Below are positions 28,304 through 36,899 of a stretch of 64,000 bases of DNA, in pieces. The stretch covers positions 186,001-250,000 of the forward strand of contig JADBKR010000008.1 in assembly GCA_014896295.1 (NCBI GenBank), read 5' to 3'. Source of the DNA: Limnochordaceae bacterium (lineage in GTDB: Bacteria; Bacillota; Limnochordia; Limnochordales; Geochordaceae). Made by a program: the position numbers and the translations under genes. Numbering within the stretch: the stretch's first letter is position 1; every line of letters starts with the position of its first letter. Under the pieces are notes generated by a model. That model did not search any database. It had not been told where the DNA came from and worked only from the letters and a program-made list of their open reading frames with translations.

Positions 28304-28341
28304 GGCCGCTCGGTCCCCGGCGCTCCGGCCCGCTCCTGCGC

Positions 28342-29400
28342 TCATGCGGTCCCGGGCTCTCGCTGCTCGCCGCGGGCCTGCGGGGAGCCGGTCACCGGCT
28401 GCCTGCCCTGCTCGTCGCGAGCCGCGGCCGGCCCTGGAGCAGGCAACAGTACCGAGGCGACCACGGCCACGGCCAGGACCCCGAAGATCACCCCCAGAGA
28501 GACCCCGATGGGCACCTCCAGCACGCTGGCCGCCGCCATCTTCACCCCCACGAAGGACAGGATCACGGCCAGCGCGTACTTCAGGAACCGGAACAGCGGC
28601 ATGATCCCGGCGAGCAGGAAGTAGAGCGCCCGCAAGCCCAGGATGGCGAAGATGTTGGACGTGTAAACGATGAAGGGATCCGAGCTCACGGCGAAGACTG
28701 CAGGGACCGAGTCGATGGCGAAGACCACGTCGGTCAACTCGACGAAAATGAGCACCAGCACCAGGGGCGTCGCCACCAGCCGCCCCCGCTCCCTCACGAA
28801 AAAGGCGGCCCCGTGGAACCGCTCCGTCATGGGCAGGTGGCGCCGCGCCAGGCGGAAGACCGGATGCCGCTCCGGCTCGATATGGTGGTCTTTCTGCACG
28901 GCCATCCGGATGCCCGTGTAGACGAGGAAGCCGCCGAACAGGTAGTTGACCCAGTGGAAGGCGGCGAGCAGCGCCGCTCCGGCCACCACGAACGCACCCC
29001 GGATGAGGATGGCCCCCAGGACGCCCCAGAAGAGCAGCCGGTGCTGGTACTCCCGGGGGACGGAGAAATACGAGAAGACCATGAGGAACACGAAGATGTT
29101 GTCCACGCTCAGCGACTTCTCGATGAGGTACCCGGCGAGGAACTCCAGCGCCACTCTTCTCCCCAGCCAGAAGTAGACGAGGACGTTGAAGGCCAGGGCG
29201 AGACCGATCCACCCCGCCGACCAGGCGGTGGCCTCCCGGGTCGACGGGGCGTGCGCCTTGCGGTTGAACACCCCCAGGTCGAGCGCCAGGGCACCCGCCA
29301 CCATGGCCAGGAAGGGGATCCACAACCACGCCTCCGAGTGCACGGCGACGGTCGCCGGGGGCACACCCACACCGGTCTCGACGGACGGCAGCTCGGACAC
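28342..29400 (-). CDS. TerC/Alx-family membrane protein
   Basis: The protein shows TerC hallmarks: ALALDLGVFNRKAHAPSTREATAWSAGWIGLALAFN, FLAGYLIEKSLSVDNIFVFLMVFSYFSVPREYQHRLLFWGVLGA and ELTDVVFAIDSVPAVFAVSSDPFIVYTSNIFAILGLRALYFLL, with acidic residues in the membrane as in TerC/Alx. Homologues are involved in metal (manganese) export linked to exoprotein metalation or in tellurite resistance. About eight hydrophobic segments are visible. The start is uncertain (GTG 29400, 29421 or 29343); the frame stays open into the divergent promoter. The gene is divergent from the aminotransferase fusion and may share its regulatory palindrome. Confidence 0.85.
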   Translation of the reverse strand: MSELPSVETGVGVPPATVAVHSEAWLWIPFLAMVAGALALDLGVFNRKAHAPSTREATAWSAGWIGLALAFNVLVYFWLGRRVALEFLAGYLIEKSLSVDNIFVFLMVFSYFSVPREYQHRLLFWGVLGAILIRGAFVVAGAALLAAFHWVNYLFGGFLVYTGIRMAVQKDHHIEPERHPVFRLARRHLPMTERFHGAAFFVRERGRLVATPLVLVLIFVELTDVVFAIDSVPAVFAVSSDPFIVYTSNIFAILGLRALYFLLAGIMPLFRFLKYALAVILSFVGVKMAAASVLEVPIGVSLGVIFGVLAVAVVASVLLPAPGPAAARDEQGRQPVTGSPQARGEQREPGTA

Positions 29401-29500
29401 TCCCTTCGATCGTGCGGACACCTCACGAGCAGGCGTTTCGTGGCAAACGCCACGGGTTAAGGGTATCCGACCGGCGACGGCCCGCGCAAGGATCGCAGGG

Positions 29501-29529
29501 TTGTGTTGCGGGGGGCTGGCGGGTATAAT
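29501..29529 (+). promoter_or_regulatory. sigma-70-type promoter for the aminotransferase fusion
   Basis: A perfect -10 hexamer TATAAT at 29524-29529 is preceded after 17 bp by TTGTGT at 29501-29506. Transcription would begin near 29536, at the left edge of the palindrome. The -35 matches the consensus at only three of six positions, so an activator may help, but the perfect -10 is unusual in DNA this GC-rich. Confidence 0.6.
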
Positions 29530-29537
29530 GCCGCCAT

Positions 29538-29569
29538 ACGGGATGTGCACAAAATCGTGCACATCCCGT
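29538..29569. repeat. perfect 13-bp palindrome, likely operator or 5-prime hairpin
   Basis: Arms ACGGGATGTGCAC (29538-29550) and its exact reverse complement (29557-29569) are separated by AAAATC. The palindrome covers about +2 to +34 of the predicted transcript and lies 27 bp before the fusion gene start. As DNA it would be a strong dimeric repressor site blocking transcription; as RNA it would be a stable hairpin in the leader. The absence of a T-tract argues against a terminator. It lies between divergent genes and could affect terC too. Confidence 0.7.
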
Positions 29570-29595
29570 GCAAGCTCCACGTGGGAGGGTCATCC

Positions 29596-32244
29596 ATGAG
29601 TAGCCGGCCTGCCACGTCCCACCCCTTCGTCTCGCTGATCAACCCGGAGGTCGGCCGTTTGCTCGAGCGGCTCCGCATGGACAAGCGCTTCGTGCGGGGC
29701 GAAGGTGCCTGGCTGTGGGACGAGCACGGACGCCGCTACCTCGACTGCATCGCCAACTACGGGGCGCTTCCCTTCGGCTACAACCCGCCGGAGGTCTGGG
29801 ACGCCCTGATGGCAGTGCGGGACCGCCGGGAGCCGAGCTTCGTACAGCCCTCGCTGCTGGAAGCGGCGGGAGCCCTCGCCGAGCGTCTCGTGGCCCTTGC
29901 TCCGAAGCCCCTGCGTTACGTGACGTTCACCAACTCCGGAGCGGAGGCGATCGAGGCGGCCATCAAGATGTGCCGGGCAGCCACCGGCCGGCGCCGCATC
30001 CTCGCCACGTTCAACAGCTTTCACGGCAAGACCCTGGGCGCTCTCTCCGCCACGGGCCGGCCTGCCTACCAGGAGCCCTTCGGCGCACCCGTCGAGGGGT
30101 TCGACTTCATTCCTTACGGGGACGCCTCGGTGCTCGAGCAGGCCCTCGAGAGCCGCCCCGGGGAGTACGCGGCGTTCATCGTGGAGCCCATCCAGGGGGA
30201 GGGCGGCATCGTGGTACCGCCGCCCGGCTATCTGCGGGCGGCCCGCGAGATCACGGCCCGTCACGGGGTGTTGCTCGTCTTCGACGAGATCCAGACGGGG
30301 CTGGGACGCACGGGAAGGCTGTTCGCCTGCGAAGAGGAAGGCGTCACGCCCGACGTCATGACCCTGGCGAAGGCGCTCGGCGGGGGGCTGGTGCCCATCG
30401 GCGCCTGCCTCGCCACCGAAGCGGCGGCGAGCGAGGCCTTCTTCACCAAACACTCTTCCACGTTCGCAGGCGGGGCGCTCGCCTGCCGGGCGGGGCTCGC
30501 CGCGCTCGATCTGCTCACCAGGGACGATGGCGCCCTGCTGGCCCGAGTGCGGGAGCGGGGCCGCCAGCTCGAGCAGGGGCTCCGGGCCATCGCCATGCGC
30601 TACCCGCACGTGGTGCGAGAGGTGCGCGGGCGAGGGCTCATGCTCGGCATCGAGTTTCACGTCGCCCCGGGCACTTTCTCCGGGCGCACCCCTGGCACGC
30701 TCCTGCCCGTGATGTCGGAGCAAGAGCTCCTGACCCCGGTCATCGCCAGCTACCTCCTGGACGTCGAAGGCGTGCGGGTCGCCCCCACCCTCAACGGCCA
30801 GAGCGTGATCCGCATCGAGCCGCCGCTGATCTTGACCGCAGAGCAGGCCGGCATCGCCCTCGAGGCGATCGAGCGGGTCGTGGCCCTGGTAGCAGCCGGC
30901 CGCACCGGCGAGTTGCTGCGCCACCTGCTCGGTGAGGGGCCCTCGCGGTGCGTCGGGCGTGCCGGCGTCCCGACGCACCGGGCCGCGAGCGGCACTTCCG
31001 CTGAGGCAGGCAGCTCAACGGAGCAGCCTCCCTGGCACGATCCGTCTTTCCCGGCCGGGGCGGCCGTCGCTTCGCCGGCTCCCGACGGGCACCTGGCGCA
31101 TCCTTCGGGAGACGCCGAGGAAGGCCGCTTCGCCTTCCTGGTGCATCCGCTCGACGTCGACAACTACCGGGAGTTCGACGAGGCACTGGCGGCGCTGTCG
31201 CAGGAAGAGCTGGAGCAGCTCGCCGACCGGTTCAACCCGATGCTGGAGCCCTTCGTCATCGGGAGGACCCGCTTCACCTCGTCGGCCGGCCGGAGCGCTT
31301 ACGGCGAGTTCATCGTGGTGCCCCGCACCACCGGGCAGATCATCGGGGGCAACCGGGCCGAGGTGCTGGATCTCATCCGCCAGGCGGTCTCGCTCGGCCG
31401 GGACCGGGGAGCCCGCATCGTCGGGCTGGGGGCTTACACGGCCATCGCCTCCCGGGGCGGGCTGCAGGTCACCGACCTGGGCGTCGCGGTGACCACGGGC
31501 AACAGCTATACCGTGGCCGCGGCCATCGAGGCGCTGATGGAAGGAGCCCGGCGCCTCGGGGTGGACGTGCGCCGGGCACAGGCCGCGGTGGTCGGGGCCG
31601 GCGGCGCGATCGGGCGGGCCACGGCGCTGTTGCTCGCCCCCCACGTGGCCGGCCTGACGCTGGTCGGCAACCCCACCTCGGGCCAGCGCGGCCTGCAGCG
31701 CCTCGTGGCGGTGCGCGACGAGGCGGCCGGCTACCCGGGGAGCGACCCCGGGCTGCAGGTCACGGTGACCACGGACGCCGCCGCTGCCCTGTCCGAAGCG
31801 CAGCTCGTGGTGATCGCCACCAACTCGGCCGAGGAGTTCGTGGGGCCGGAGATGCTGGCGGCGGGGGCGGTGGTGTGCGACATGTCCCGGCCGCCCAACG
31901 TGAGCCGCCGGGTGGAGCGGGAGCGCCCGGACGTGCTGGTCATCGATGGCGGCGTGATCGAGGTGCCGGGGCGCCCCGACTTCGGGTGGTACTTCGGCTA
32001 CGAGCAGGGCCTGGCCTACGCCTGCATGTCCGAGACCATGATGCTGGCCCTGGAGCACCACTACCACCACACCAGCCTGGGCGCCGACCTCACCATCGAG
32101 ACCATCCGGTGGATGCAGGAGCTGGCGCGCCGCCACGGCTTCCGCCTGGCCGAGCTGCGCAGCTTCGACCGGCCCATCACGCCGCCGCGGTGGGAAGAGC
32201 TGCTTGCGGCCCGTGGGCAACGGGCGGCCGCGCCTGCTCGATGA
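29596..32244 (+). CDS. fusion of class III aminotransferase and acyl-ACP-reductase-like domain
   Basis: This 882-residue protein has two enzymes in one chain. Residues 1-435 form a class III PLP aminotransferase (TNSGAEAIEAAIK; EPIQGEGG; VFDEIQTGLGRTG; PLP lysine K259 in TLAKALGGG). A low-complexity linker covers 440-508. Residues 511-870 resemble cyanobacterial long-chain acyl-ACP reductase: FAFLVHPLD, GLGAYTAI, AVTTGNSYTVA, Rossmann AAVVGAGGAIGRAT, GGVIEVPG, and YACMSETMM, whose Cys810 aligns with the catalytic Cys of those reductases. Such a reductase would make an aldehyde from an acyl thioester, and the aminotransferase could convert it to an amine. ATG 29596 follows GGGAGGGTC. The coupled reaction is inference. 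Confidence 0.85.
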   Translation: MSSRPATSHPFVSLINPEVGRLLERLRMDKRFVRGEGAWLWDEHGRRYLDCIANYGALPFGYNPPEVWDALMAVRDRREPSFVQPSLLEAAGALAERLVALAPKPLRYVTFTNSGAEAIEAAIKMCRAATGRRRILATFNSFHGKTLGALSATGRPAYQEPFGAPVEGFDFIPYGDASVLEQALESRPGEYAAFIVEPIQGEGGIVVPPPGYLRAAREITARHGVLLVFDEIQTGLGRTGRLFACEEEGVTPDVMTLAKALGGGLVPIGACLATEAAASEAFFTKHSSTFAGGALACRAGLAALDLLTRDDGALLARVRERGRQLEQGLRAIAMRYPHVVREVRGRGLMLGIEFHVAPGTFSGRTPGTLLPVMSEQELLTPVIASYLLDVEGVRVAPTLNGQSVIRIEPPLILTAEQAGIALEAIERVVALVAAGRTGELLRHLLGEGPSRCVGRAGVPTHRAASGTSAEAGSSTEQPPWHDPSFPAGAAVASPAPDGHLAHPSGDAEEGRFAFLVHPLDVDNYREFDEALAALSQEELEQLADRFNPMLEPFVIGRTRFTSSAGRSAYGEFIVVPRTTGQIIGGNRAEVLDLIRQAVSLGRDRGARIVGLGAYTAIASRGGLQVTDLGVAVTTGNSYTVAAAIEALMEGARRLGVDVRRAQAAVVGAGGAIGRATALLLAPHVAGLTLVGNPTSGQRGLQRLVAVRDEAAGYPGSDPGLQVTVTTDAAAALSEAQLVVIATNSAEEFVGPEMLAAGAVVCDMSRPPNVSRRVERERPDVLVIDGGVIEVPGRPDFGWYFGYEQGLAYACMSETMMLALEHHYHHTSLGADLTIETIRWMQELARRHGFRLAELRSFDRPITPPRWEELLAARGQRAAAPAR

Positions 32245-32292
32245 GCTGATGCACGCGTGAGCCCGTGGCGCAGGTACCGGGCTTGGCGGCCC

Positions 32293-33390
32293 TCACGGCC
32301 GCGGCCGCGCCGCCAGCCGGCGCACCAGCACCGGCAACGCCAGGAGCTGCAGGACGAAGCCCGGAAGGCCGGAGAGCAGGGCTCCTTGCACGTAGGCCAG
32401 CCCGGGCACCTTCAGGCCGATCCACGGCCCGAGCCCTATGGCTGCTGCGCCCAGGGCCACTCGCCCGGCCAGGATGGCTGCGGCCAGCCACGAATATTCG
32501 GCCCCCAGGCTGGCCCGCCCTGCGCCCTGCCGGGCCGCAGCCAGACTCCGTACCCATCCTGCCACCCACCCGGCCGCCGCCAGCTCGATGGCCATGAGCG
32601 GGGCGATCGGCGGCACCAGGGGCGGCATGCCCGTCAGGAAATACGATAGCAGCGGCGCCAGGGCGCCGGCGGCCAGGCCGACCGCCGCCCCGCCCAGCGC
32701 GCCCCCTACCAGCACGGGCCAGTGCATGGGCAGGAAAACCGGGCCTACCCCCAGCGGGTGCAAGAGCACGGGCACCAACACGGCCAGTGCCGTCCAGAGG
32801 GCGGTCCGGGTAATCCACTGCACCCCGGGACGGCCTCGCGCCCGAGGACGGCCCCCGGCCGCCCTCTCGGCCCCGGCCCGCGGCCTCCCCATGCGCTCGG
32901 CCGCCTGCTCCAGAGCGCGCAGCGCCGCCTCGGGCTCCTCGACATCTCGCACCGCTGCCTCGAACGGGCAGAGGTCGGTGCCGGCCTGGTTGAGGACCCG
33001 GGGAATGGCCACTCCATAGCTGAACGGCACGCGGCGCCGGGTCGCTTCCTCGATGGCCGCCTCGCTCATGAACTCCCCATGGACGGCTCTGACACCGGTG
33101 GCAAGGGCGGCCATCAAGGCGGCGCGCCCCACGACCTTGTCGGCGAGCGAGGCGCCCGCGAGCTCGCCCCGGCCCACGCGCCGGATGGTGGCCACCAGGG
33201 GCAGCACCCCGTGGCCCTCGCCGGACGCCACGACGCGGCCGTCGCGGGCGAAGACGTGGCTCCAGCGCCCTTCCCGGAGCACCTGCACGGCCAGCTCGAG
33301 GTCGCTGCCGAGCGCCTCCTCCTGCCTACGCCGGGAGGGGGAAGAGAGGGACGAGTCCTTCGGCTCGCCGGTAAAGTCGATCACGTTCAT
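32293..33390 (-). CDS. DUF1893 domain fused to ECF-transporter S-component-like membrane domain
   Basis: Residues about 28-150 match DUF1893: LELAVQVLREGRWSHVFARDGRVVASGEGHGVLPLVATI, LAGASLADKVVGRAALMAAL and FEAAVRDVEEPEAAL. Residues about 190-365 contain six hydrophobic segments with PMHWPVLVGGALGGAAVGLAAGALAPLLSYFLTGMPPLVPP, the pattern of ECF-type vitamin/cofactor S components. DUF1893 has an unknown role, often near transport genes. The gene starts (33390) inside the end of the aldo/keto reductase gene, overlapping by 65 bp; no later good start is visible. Its substrate is unknown. Confidence 0.75.
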   Translation of the reverse strand: MNVIDFTGEPKDSSLSSPSRRRQEEALGSDLELAVQVLREGRWSHVFARDGRVVASGEGHGVLPLVATIRRVGRGELAGASLADKVVGRAALMAALATGVRAVHGEFMSEAAIEEATRRRVPFSYGVAIPRVLNQAGTDLCPFEAAVRDVEEPEAALRALEQAAERMGRPRAGAERAAGGRPRARGRPGVQWITRTALWTALAVLVPVLLHPLGVGPVFLPMHWPVLVGGALGGAAVGLAAGALAPLLSYFLTGMPPLVPPIAPLMAIELAAAGWVAGWVRSLAAARQGAGRASLGAEYSWLAAAILAGRVALGAAAIGLGPWIGLKVPGLAYVQGALLSGLPGFVLQLLALPVLVRRLAARPRP

Positions 33391-34177
33391 CCTCGCTCAC
33401 CGGGGTGAAGTGGTCTGCCGTGTCCAGTGCCCACCGCCAGAGCTGGACCTCACCCGGCGGGATGGCCGCCGTCACCGGCTGCGACAGCGTGAAGCGCAGG
33501 GCGAGAGCTGCCTCTTCCCGGTCGGTGATGGGCTCGTACCAGCACTTCTCCATGACCCGGGGCTGCCCCGGGGCAAGCCGCGCCCGGGCCAGCGCCTTCA
33601 GCGCCAACCGGGCGGCTCCTACCTGCTCGGCTCTCTGCATGATAGCCTTCCCGAAGCCGGCCACCAGGTAGCTCACCCAGTTGACCGGGAAGAGCACGCT
33701 GTCGAACGCGAAGGCGTCCAGCAGGCGCAGCGCGACTTGCTCCGAGTGAGCCGAAAAGCCGATGTACCGCACGAGGCCCTGCTCGCGAGCCTCGACGATG
33801 GCCTCGAGCGCGCCCCCCGGCCCCATGGCCTGCTCGAAGTCCTCGCCGGTGGTCATGGCGTGCAACTGGTAGAGGTCGATGCGGTCGGTCTGGAGCAGGC
33901 GCAGCGACTCCTCCAGCTCTCGGCGCGCTCCGTCGCGCTTGCGCTCGAGCGTCTTGCACGCGAGGAAGACCTTGTCCCGGTAGGGCCTCAGCGCAGGCCC
34001 CAACCGCTCCTGGGCGTTGCCGTAGCTCGGGGCCACGTCGAAGTAGTTGATGCCCCGGTCGACCGCCTCTGCCACCAGGGAGGCGGCCTGCTCGGGCGTC
34101 ACCCCGTCCACCAGGATGCCGCCGAAGCCGATGATGGAAAGCCTTTCACCCGTACGGCCGAACGGCCTGCGCTCCAT
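33326..34177 (-). CDS. aldo/keto reductase
   Basis: The 283-residue protein is an AKR: MERRPFGRTGERLSIIGFGG, AVDRGINYFDVAPSYGNAQERLGPALR (catalytic Asp and Tyr), VFLACKTLERKRDGARRELEESLRLLQTDRIDLYQLHAM (catalytic Lys and His) and VRYIGFSAHSEQVA. These enzymes reduce aldehydes and ketones with NADPH. ATG at 34177 matches the usual AKR start; upstream codons in the same frame are not conserved-looking. The 3-prime end overlaps the DUF1893 fusion gene by 65 bp. No clear pathway is indicated by its neighbours. Confidence 0.9.
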   Translation of the reverse strand: MERRPFGRTGERLSIIGFGGILVDGVTPEQAASLVAEAVDRGINYFDVAPSYGNAQERLGPALRPYRDKVFLACKTLERKRDGARRELEESLRLLQTDRIDLYQLHAMTTGEDFEQAMGPGGALEAIVEAREQGLVRYIGFSAHSEQVALRLLDAFAFDSVLFPVNWVSYLVAGFGKAIMQRAEQVGAARLALKALARARLAPGQPRVMEKCWYEPITDREEAALALRFTLSQPVTAAIPPGEVQLWRWALDTADHFTPVSEDERDRLYRRAEGLVPLFPLPA

Positions 34178-34269
34178 CGCCAACGGCCCCCCTACGCGGG
34201 GCTTCGTCGCCCTGCGTAGGGAGAATTGGTCGCGAGGGGGCAGGCTCCCTCTTCCTTGCCCGCCCCTCC

Positions 34270-34731
34270 TCACCCGCCGCGCTCGATGGGGATCCGGCGC
34301 CGGAAACCCTCCTTCTTGGGAAGACGGAGCTTCAGCACTCCCTGCTGCATGGTGGCCCTGGCCTGCTCCAGGTCGACCTCGTCGGGCAGGCTCACGGTTC
34401 GCACGAACGAGCCGAAGCGCCGCTCTCGCCGGTAGACACCCCGGTCATGGCGTTGCTCGGAACGGCGCACCTCACCCCGGATGCGCAGCTGGTGGTCGAC
34501 CACGTCGACCTCCACGTCCTCGGGCTCCACGCCCGGCAGCTCCGCCTCGACGACGACGTCTTTCTCCGTCTCGTAGACGTCGAGCGCCGGGAAGTCCACC
34601 CCCCATCCCTGGAGCGGTCCTCGCTCCCACAGGTTTCGCAGGGGCTCCCAGACCAGTCCCCAGTCCCAGGGGCCGGCCGGCTCCCGCCGGTCGTCGAGTT
34701 GGTGGCCGCGCCGGAAACGCTCGATGGCCAT
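34270..34731 (-). CDS. Hsp20/alpha-crystallin small heat-shock protein
   Basis: The 153-residue product has an alpha-crystallin domain: FPALDVYETEKDVVVEAELPGVEPEDVEVDVVDHQLRIRGEVR, FGSFVRTVSLPDEVDLEQARATMQQGVLKLRLPKKE, and the C-terminal I-x-I type motif IPI (RRRIPIERGG). It binds unfolding proteins without ATP. ATG 34731 has GAGGGAGG seven bases before it. It lies alone between the AKR gene and the rhamnose transporter operon, with 142 bp to the latter. Confidence 0.92.
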   Translation of the reverse strand: MAIERFRRGHQLDDRREPAGPWDWGLVWEPLRNLWERGPLQGWGVDFPALDVYETEKDVVVEAELPGVEPEDVEVDVVDHQLRIRGEVRRSEQRHDRGVYRRERRFGSFVRTVSLPDEVDLEQARATMQQGVLKLRLPKKEGFRRRIPIERGG

Positions 34732-34873
34732 GGCCGTTCCCTCCCTCGAAAACGTTGCGGGCACCGCCTGTGGCGTCCCGGCTGTACGTTCTCCGGAGCG
34801 GAGGGGGTCCATACCGGCAGCGAGAGGGGATGAACGGCACCTCACCACCCGCTGCACTACGGTGGGAGCAGGC

Positions 34874-35830
34874 TCACCGCTGCCGGGCCGCCGTCCAGTT
34901 GTTGAGCAGCACACCGGCGATGAGCACCGCCCCCAGCATGCCGACCTGCCAGATGGGATGCACCATGGCCAGGTCGAGCCCGTTGGAGAGCAGCGTGATG
35001 AGCAAAATGGCCATCACGGTGCCGGCCACGCTGCCGCGGCCCCCGAAAATGTCGGTGCCTCCCAGCACCGCGACCGTGATGGCCCGCAGCTCGTACCCGA
35101 GCCCGGCGTCCGGTTTGGCCGTCGCCACCCGGGAAGTCATGATGACCGCTCCGAGCGCCGCCAGGAAGCCCGCCACCACGTACACCCAGAACCGTACCGC
35201 CCGGACGTCGATCCCGGCGAATCGCGCCGCCGTCTCGTTGGCGCCGACGCCGAAGAGGTGACGACCCAGCACCGACCGGTGGGCGAGCAGCCCGAGCAAG
35301 ACGACCACCGGCAGGAAGATCCAGAGCACCTGGTTGGGGATGCCCAGAGCGGTGCCCTGGCCGATCCCGAAAAACTCCGGCGGGAAACCCGACACCGGGA
35401 TGCCACCCGTGAGCACCAGGGCCAGGGAGCTGTACACGTACATGGTGCCGAGGGTGGCCAGGAGCGGCGGGATGCCCACGTACGCCACCATGCCGCCGTT
35501 GACGGCGCCCATCCACAGTCCCAGCAGCATCACGGCCGCCACCGACAGCCACAGGTCCTGGTGCAGCCGGATGACGAGCACGCCCAGCACGATGCTGGCC
35601 AGGCTGACCTGGGATCCGACCGAGAGGTCGATGCCGCCCCCGCCCGAGATGATGACGAGCGTCTCGGCGATGGCGAGCAGCCCGATCTCCACCCCGTACT
35701 GCAGCGTGTTGAGCAGGTTGTAGCCGTTGAGGAAGCCGGGCACGATGGCGCCCTGCACGATCAGCGTCAGCACGATGAGCAGCACCAGCAGCCACACCCG
35801 CTCCGCGAGCAGCGCCCGCACCACGGCCAC
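34874..35830 (-). CDS. sugar ABC transporter permease, RbsC type (second)
   Basis: The 318-residue protein has about nine membrane segments and the ribose-type permease signatures LVIISGGGGIDLSVGSQVSLAS, GAVNGGMVAYVGIPPLLATLGTMYVYSSLALVLTGG, GANETAARFAGIDVRAVRFWVYVVAGFLAALGAVIMTSRV and AVLGGTDIFGGRGSVAGTVMAILL. It is in the same frame as the preceding permease gene, separated by its TGA and 17 codons; the first usable start is GTG 35830. It is the last gene of the rhamnose operon and with the other permease forms the membrane channel. Confidence 0.88.
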   Translation of the reverse strand: MAVVRALLAERVWLLVLLIVLTLIVQGAIVPGFLNGYNLLNTLQYGVEIGLLAIAETLVIISGGGGIDLSVGSQVSLASIVLGVLVIRLHQDLWLSVAAVMLLGLWMGAVNGGMVAYVGIPPLLATLGTMYVYSSLALVLTGGIPVSGFPPEFFGIGQGTALGIPNQVLWIFLPVVVLLGLLAHRSVLGRHLFGVGANETAARFAGIDVRAVRFWVYVVAGFLAALGAVIMTSRVATAKPDAGLGYELRAITVAVLGGTDIFGGRGSVAGTVMAILLITLLSNGLDLAMVHPIWQVGMLGAVLIAGVLLNNWTAARQR

Positions 35831-35881
35831 CCTGGGAGCAGCCGCCGCACCCGGAGCCGCCGGGGCCGGCGAAGGAGCCGA

Positions 35882-36885
35882 TCATCCGTGGATCCCCCCT
35901 CGGCGCATCACGTCCGCCACCACGGCAGCCACCACGAGGCCTCCGATGATGGCGCCCTCCCACAGGGCCGGGACGTTGAGCAGGATGAGGCCGTTACGCA
36001 CCACGCTCACGAGAAAAGCTCCCAGAAGCGTCCCCACCGCGGTCCCCTTCCCGCCCAGGATGCTGGTGCCGCCCAGCACGGTCGCAGCGATGGCCTGCAG
36101 CTCGAGGCCGGAGCCGGCGTTGGTCTGCACGAGGCCGCCCCGCCCCATGAAGACGAAGCCCGCCAGACCCGCCAGCATCCCGTTGAGCGCGTACACGGCG
36201 AAGAGGATCCGCCGCACCCGGATGCCGGCCACCGTGGCCGCCTCGGCGTTACCCCCCACCGCATACAGGTGACGGCCCTCGGGCCGCAGGCTGAGCACGT
36301 AAGTCAGCACCGCCACCAAGCCCAGCACGACCCAGAACGGGTATGGGATGCCCAGCCATCGCCCCAGGGCGAACTGGCGCACCTCGTACGGGATGCCGGC
36401 AATCCACTTGCCGCCCAGGAGGCCGAAGATGAGGGCGCGCAGGAGGTTCATCGTGGCCAGGGTCGCGATGATGGGAGGAAACGAACCAGCCGTCACCAGG
36501 GCCCCGTTGACGGCGCCGAGCGCCCACCGGCCGCCAGGCCGACGAGCACCAGCACCAGGGGGTGGAATCCCATCAGGGCCGCCTGCCCCATCAACACGGC
36601 GGAGACGCCCAGGATCCCCCCGACGCTCACGTCGATCCCGGCCGTGATGATGACGAGCGTCATGCCCATCGCCGGGATGGCCACGCTCGCCACCTGCAGC
36701 AACAGGTTCTGCACGTTGCCCCACGCAAGGAACTGAGGCCGCATCCAGGCGAGCACGGCGCTGATGGCCACCAGCACCACCAGGATGGTGAACTCCGTCG
36801 AAGCCGCGGCCCGCCGCAGCCCCCGAGCTGCCGCCGGCGAGCCGTGAGCGGGTGCCGCCACTTGAGCCGGGCTGAGAGTGCGCAT
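35882..36885 (-). CDS. sugar ABC transporter permease, RbsC type (first; frame broken near 36528)
   Basis: ATG 36885 starts MRTLSPAQVAAPAHG and a normal RbsC N-terminus (EFTILVVLVAISAVLAWMRPQFLAWGNVQNLLLQ, MTLVIITAGIDVSVGGILGVSAVL). The frame fails after LVLVGLAAGG; the rest (ALGAVNGALVTAGSFPPIIATLATMNLLRAL through AATVLGGTSILGGKGTAVGTLLGAFLV) continues in the next frame to 35882. One missing base near 36528 explains it. Without the break the protein is a standard 330-residue permease. It lies 14 bp after the ATPase gene. Confidence 0.8.
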
Positions 36886-36899
36886 GCCCTACCACCACT

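Noticed and set aside
29401-29595. A yybP-ykoY manganese riboswitch before terC
   Set aside because: This class often precedes TerC genes, but its conserved blocks are not visible; only short inverted repeats and the 13-bp palindrome are present.
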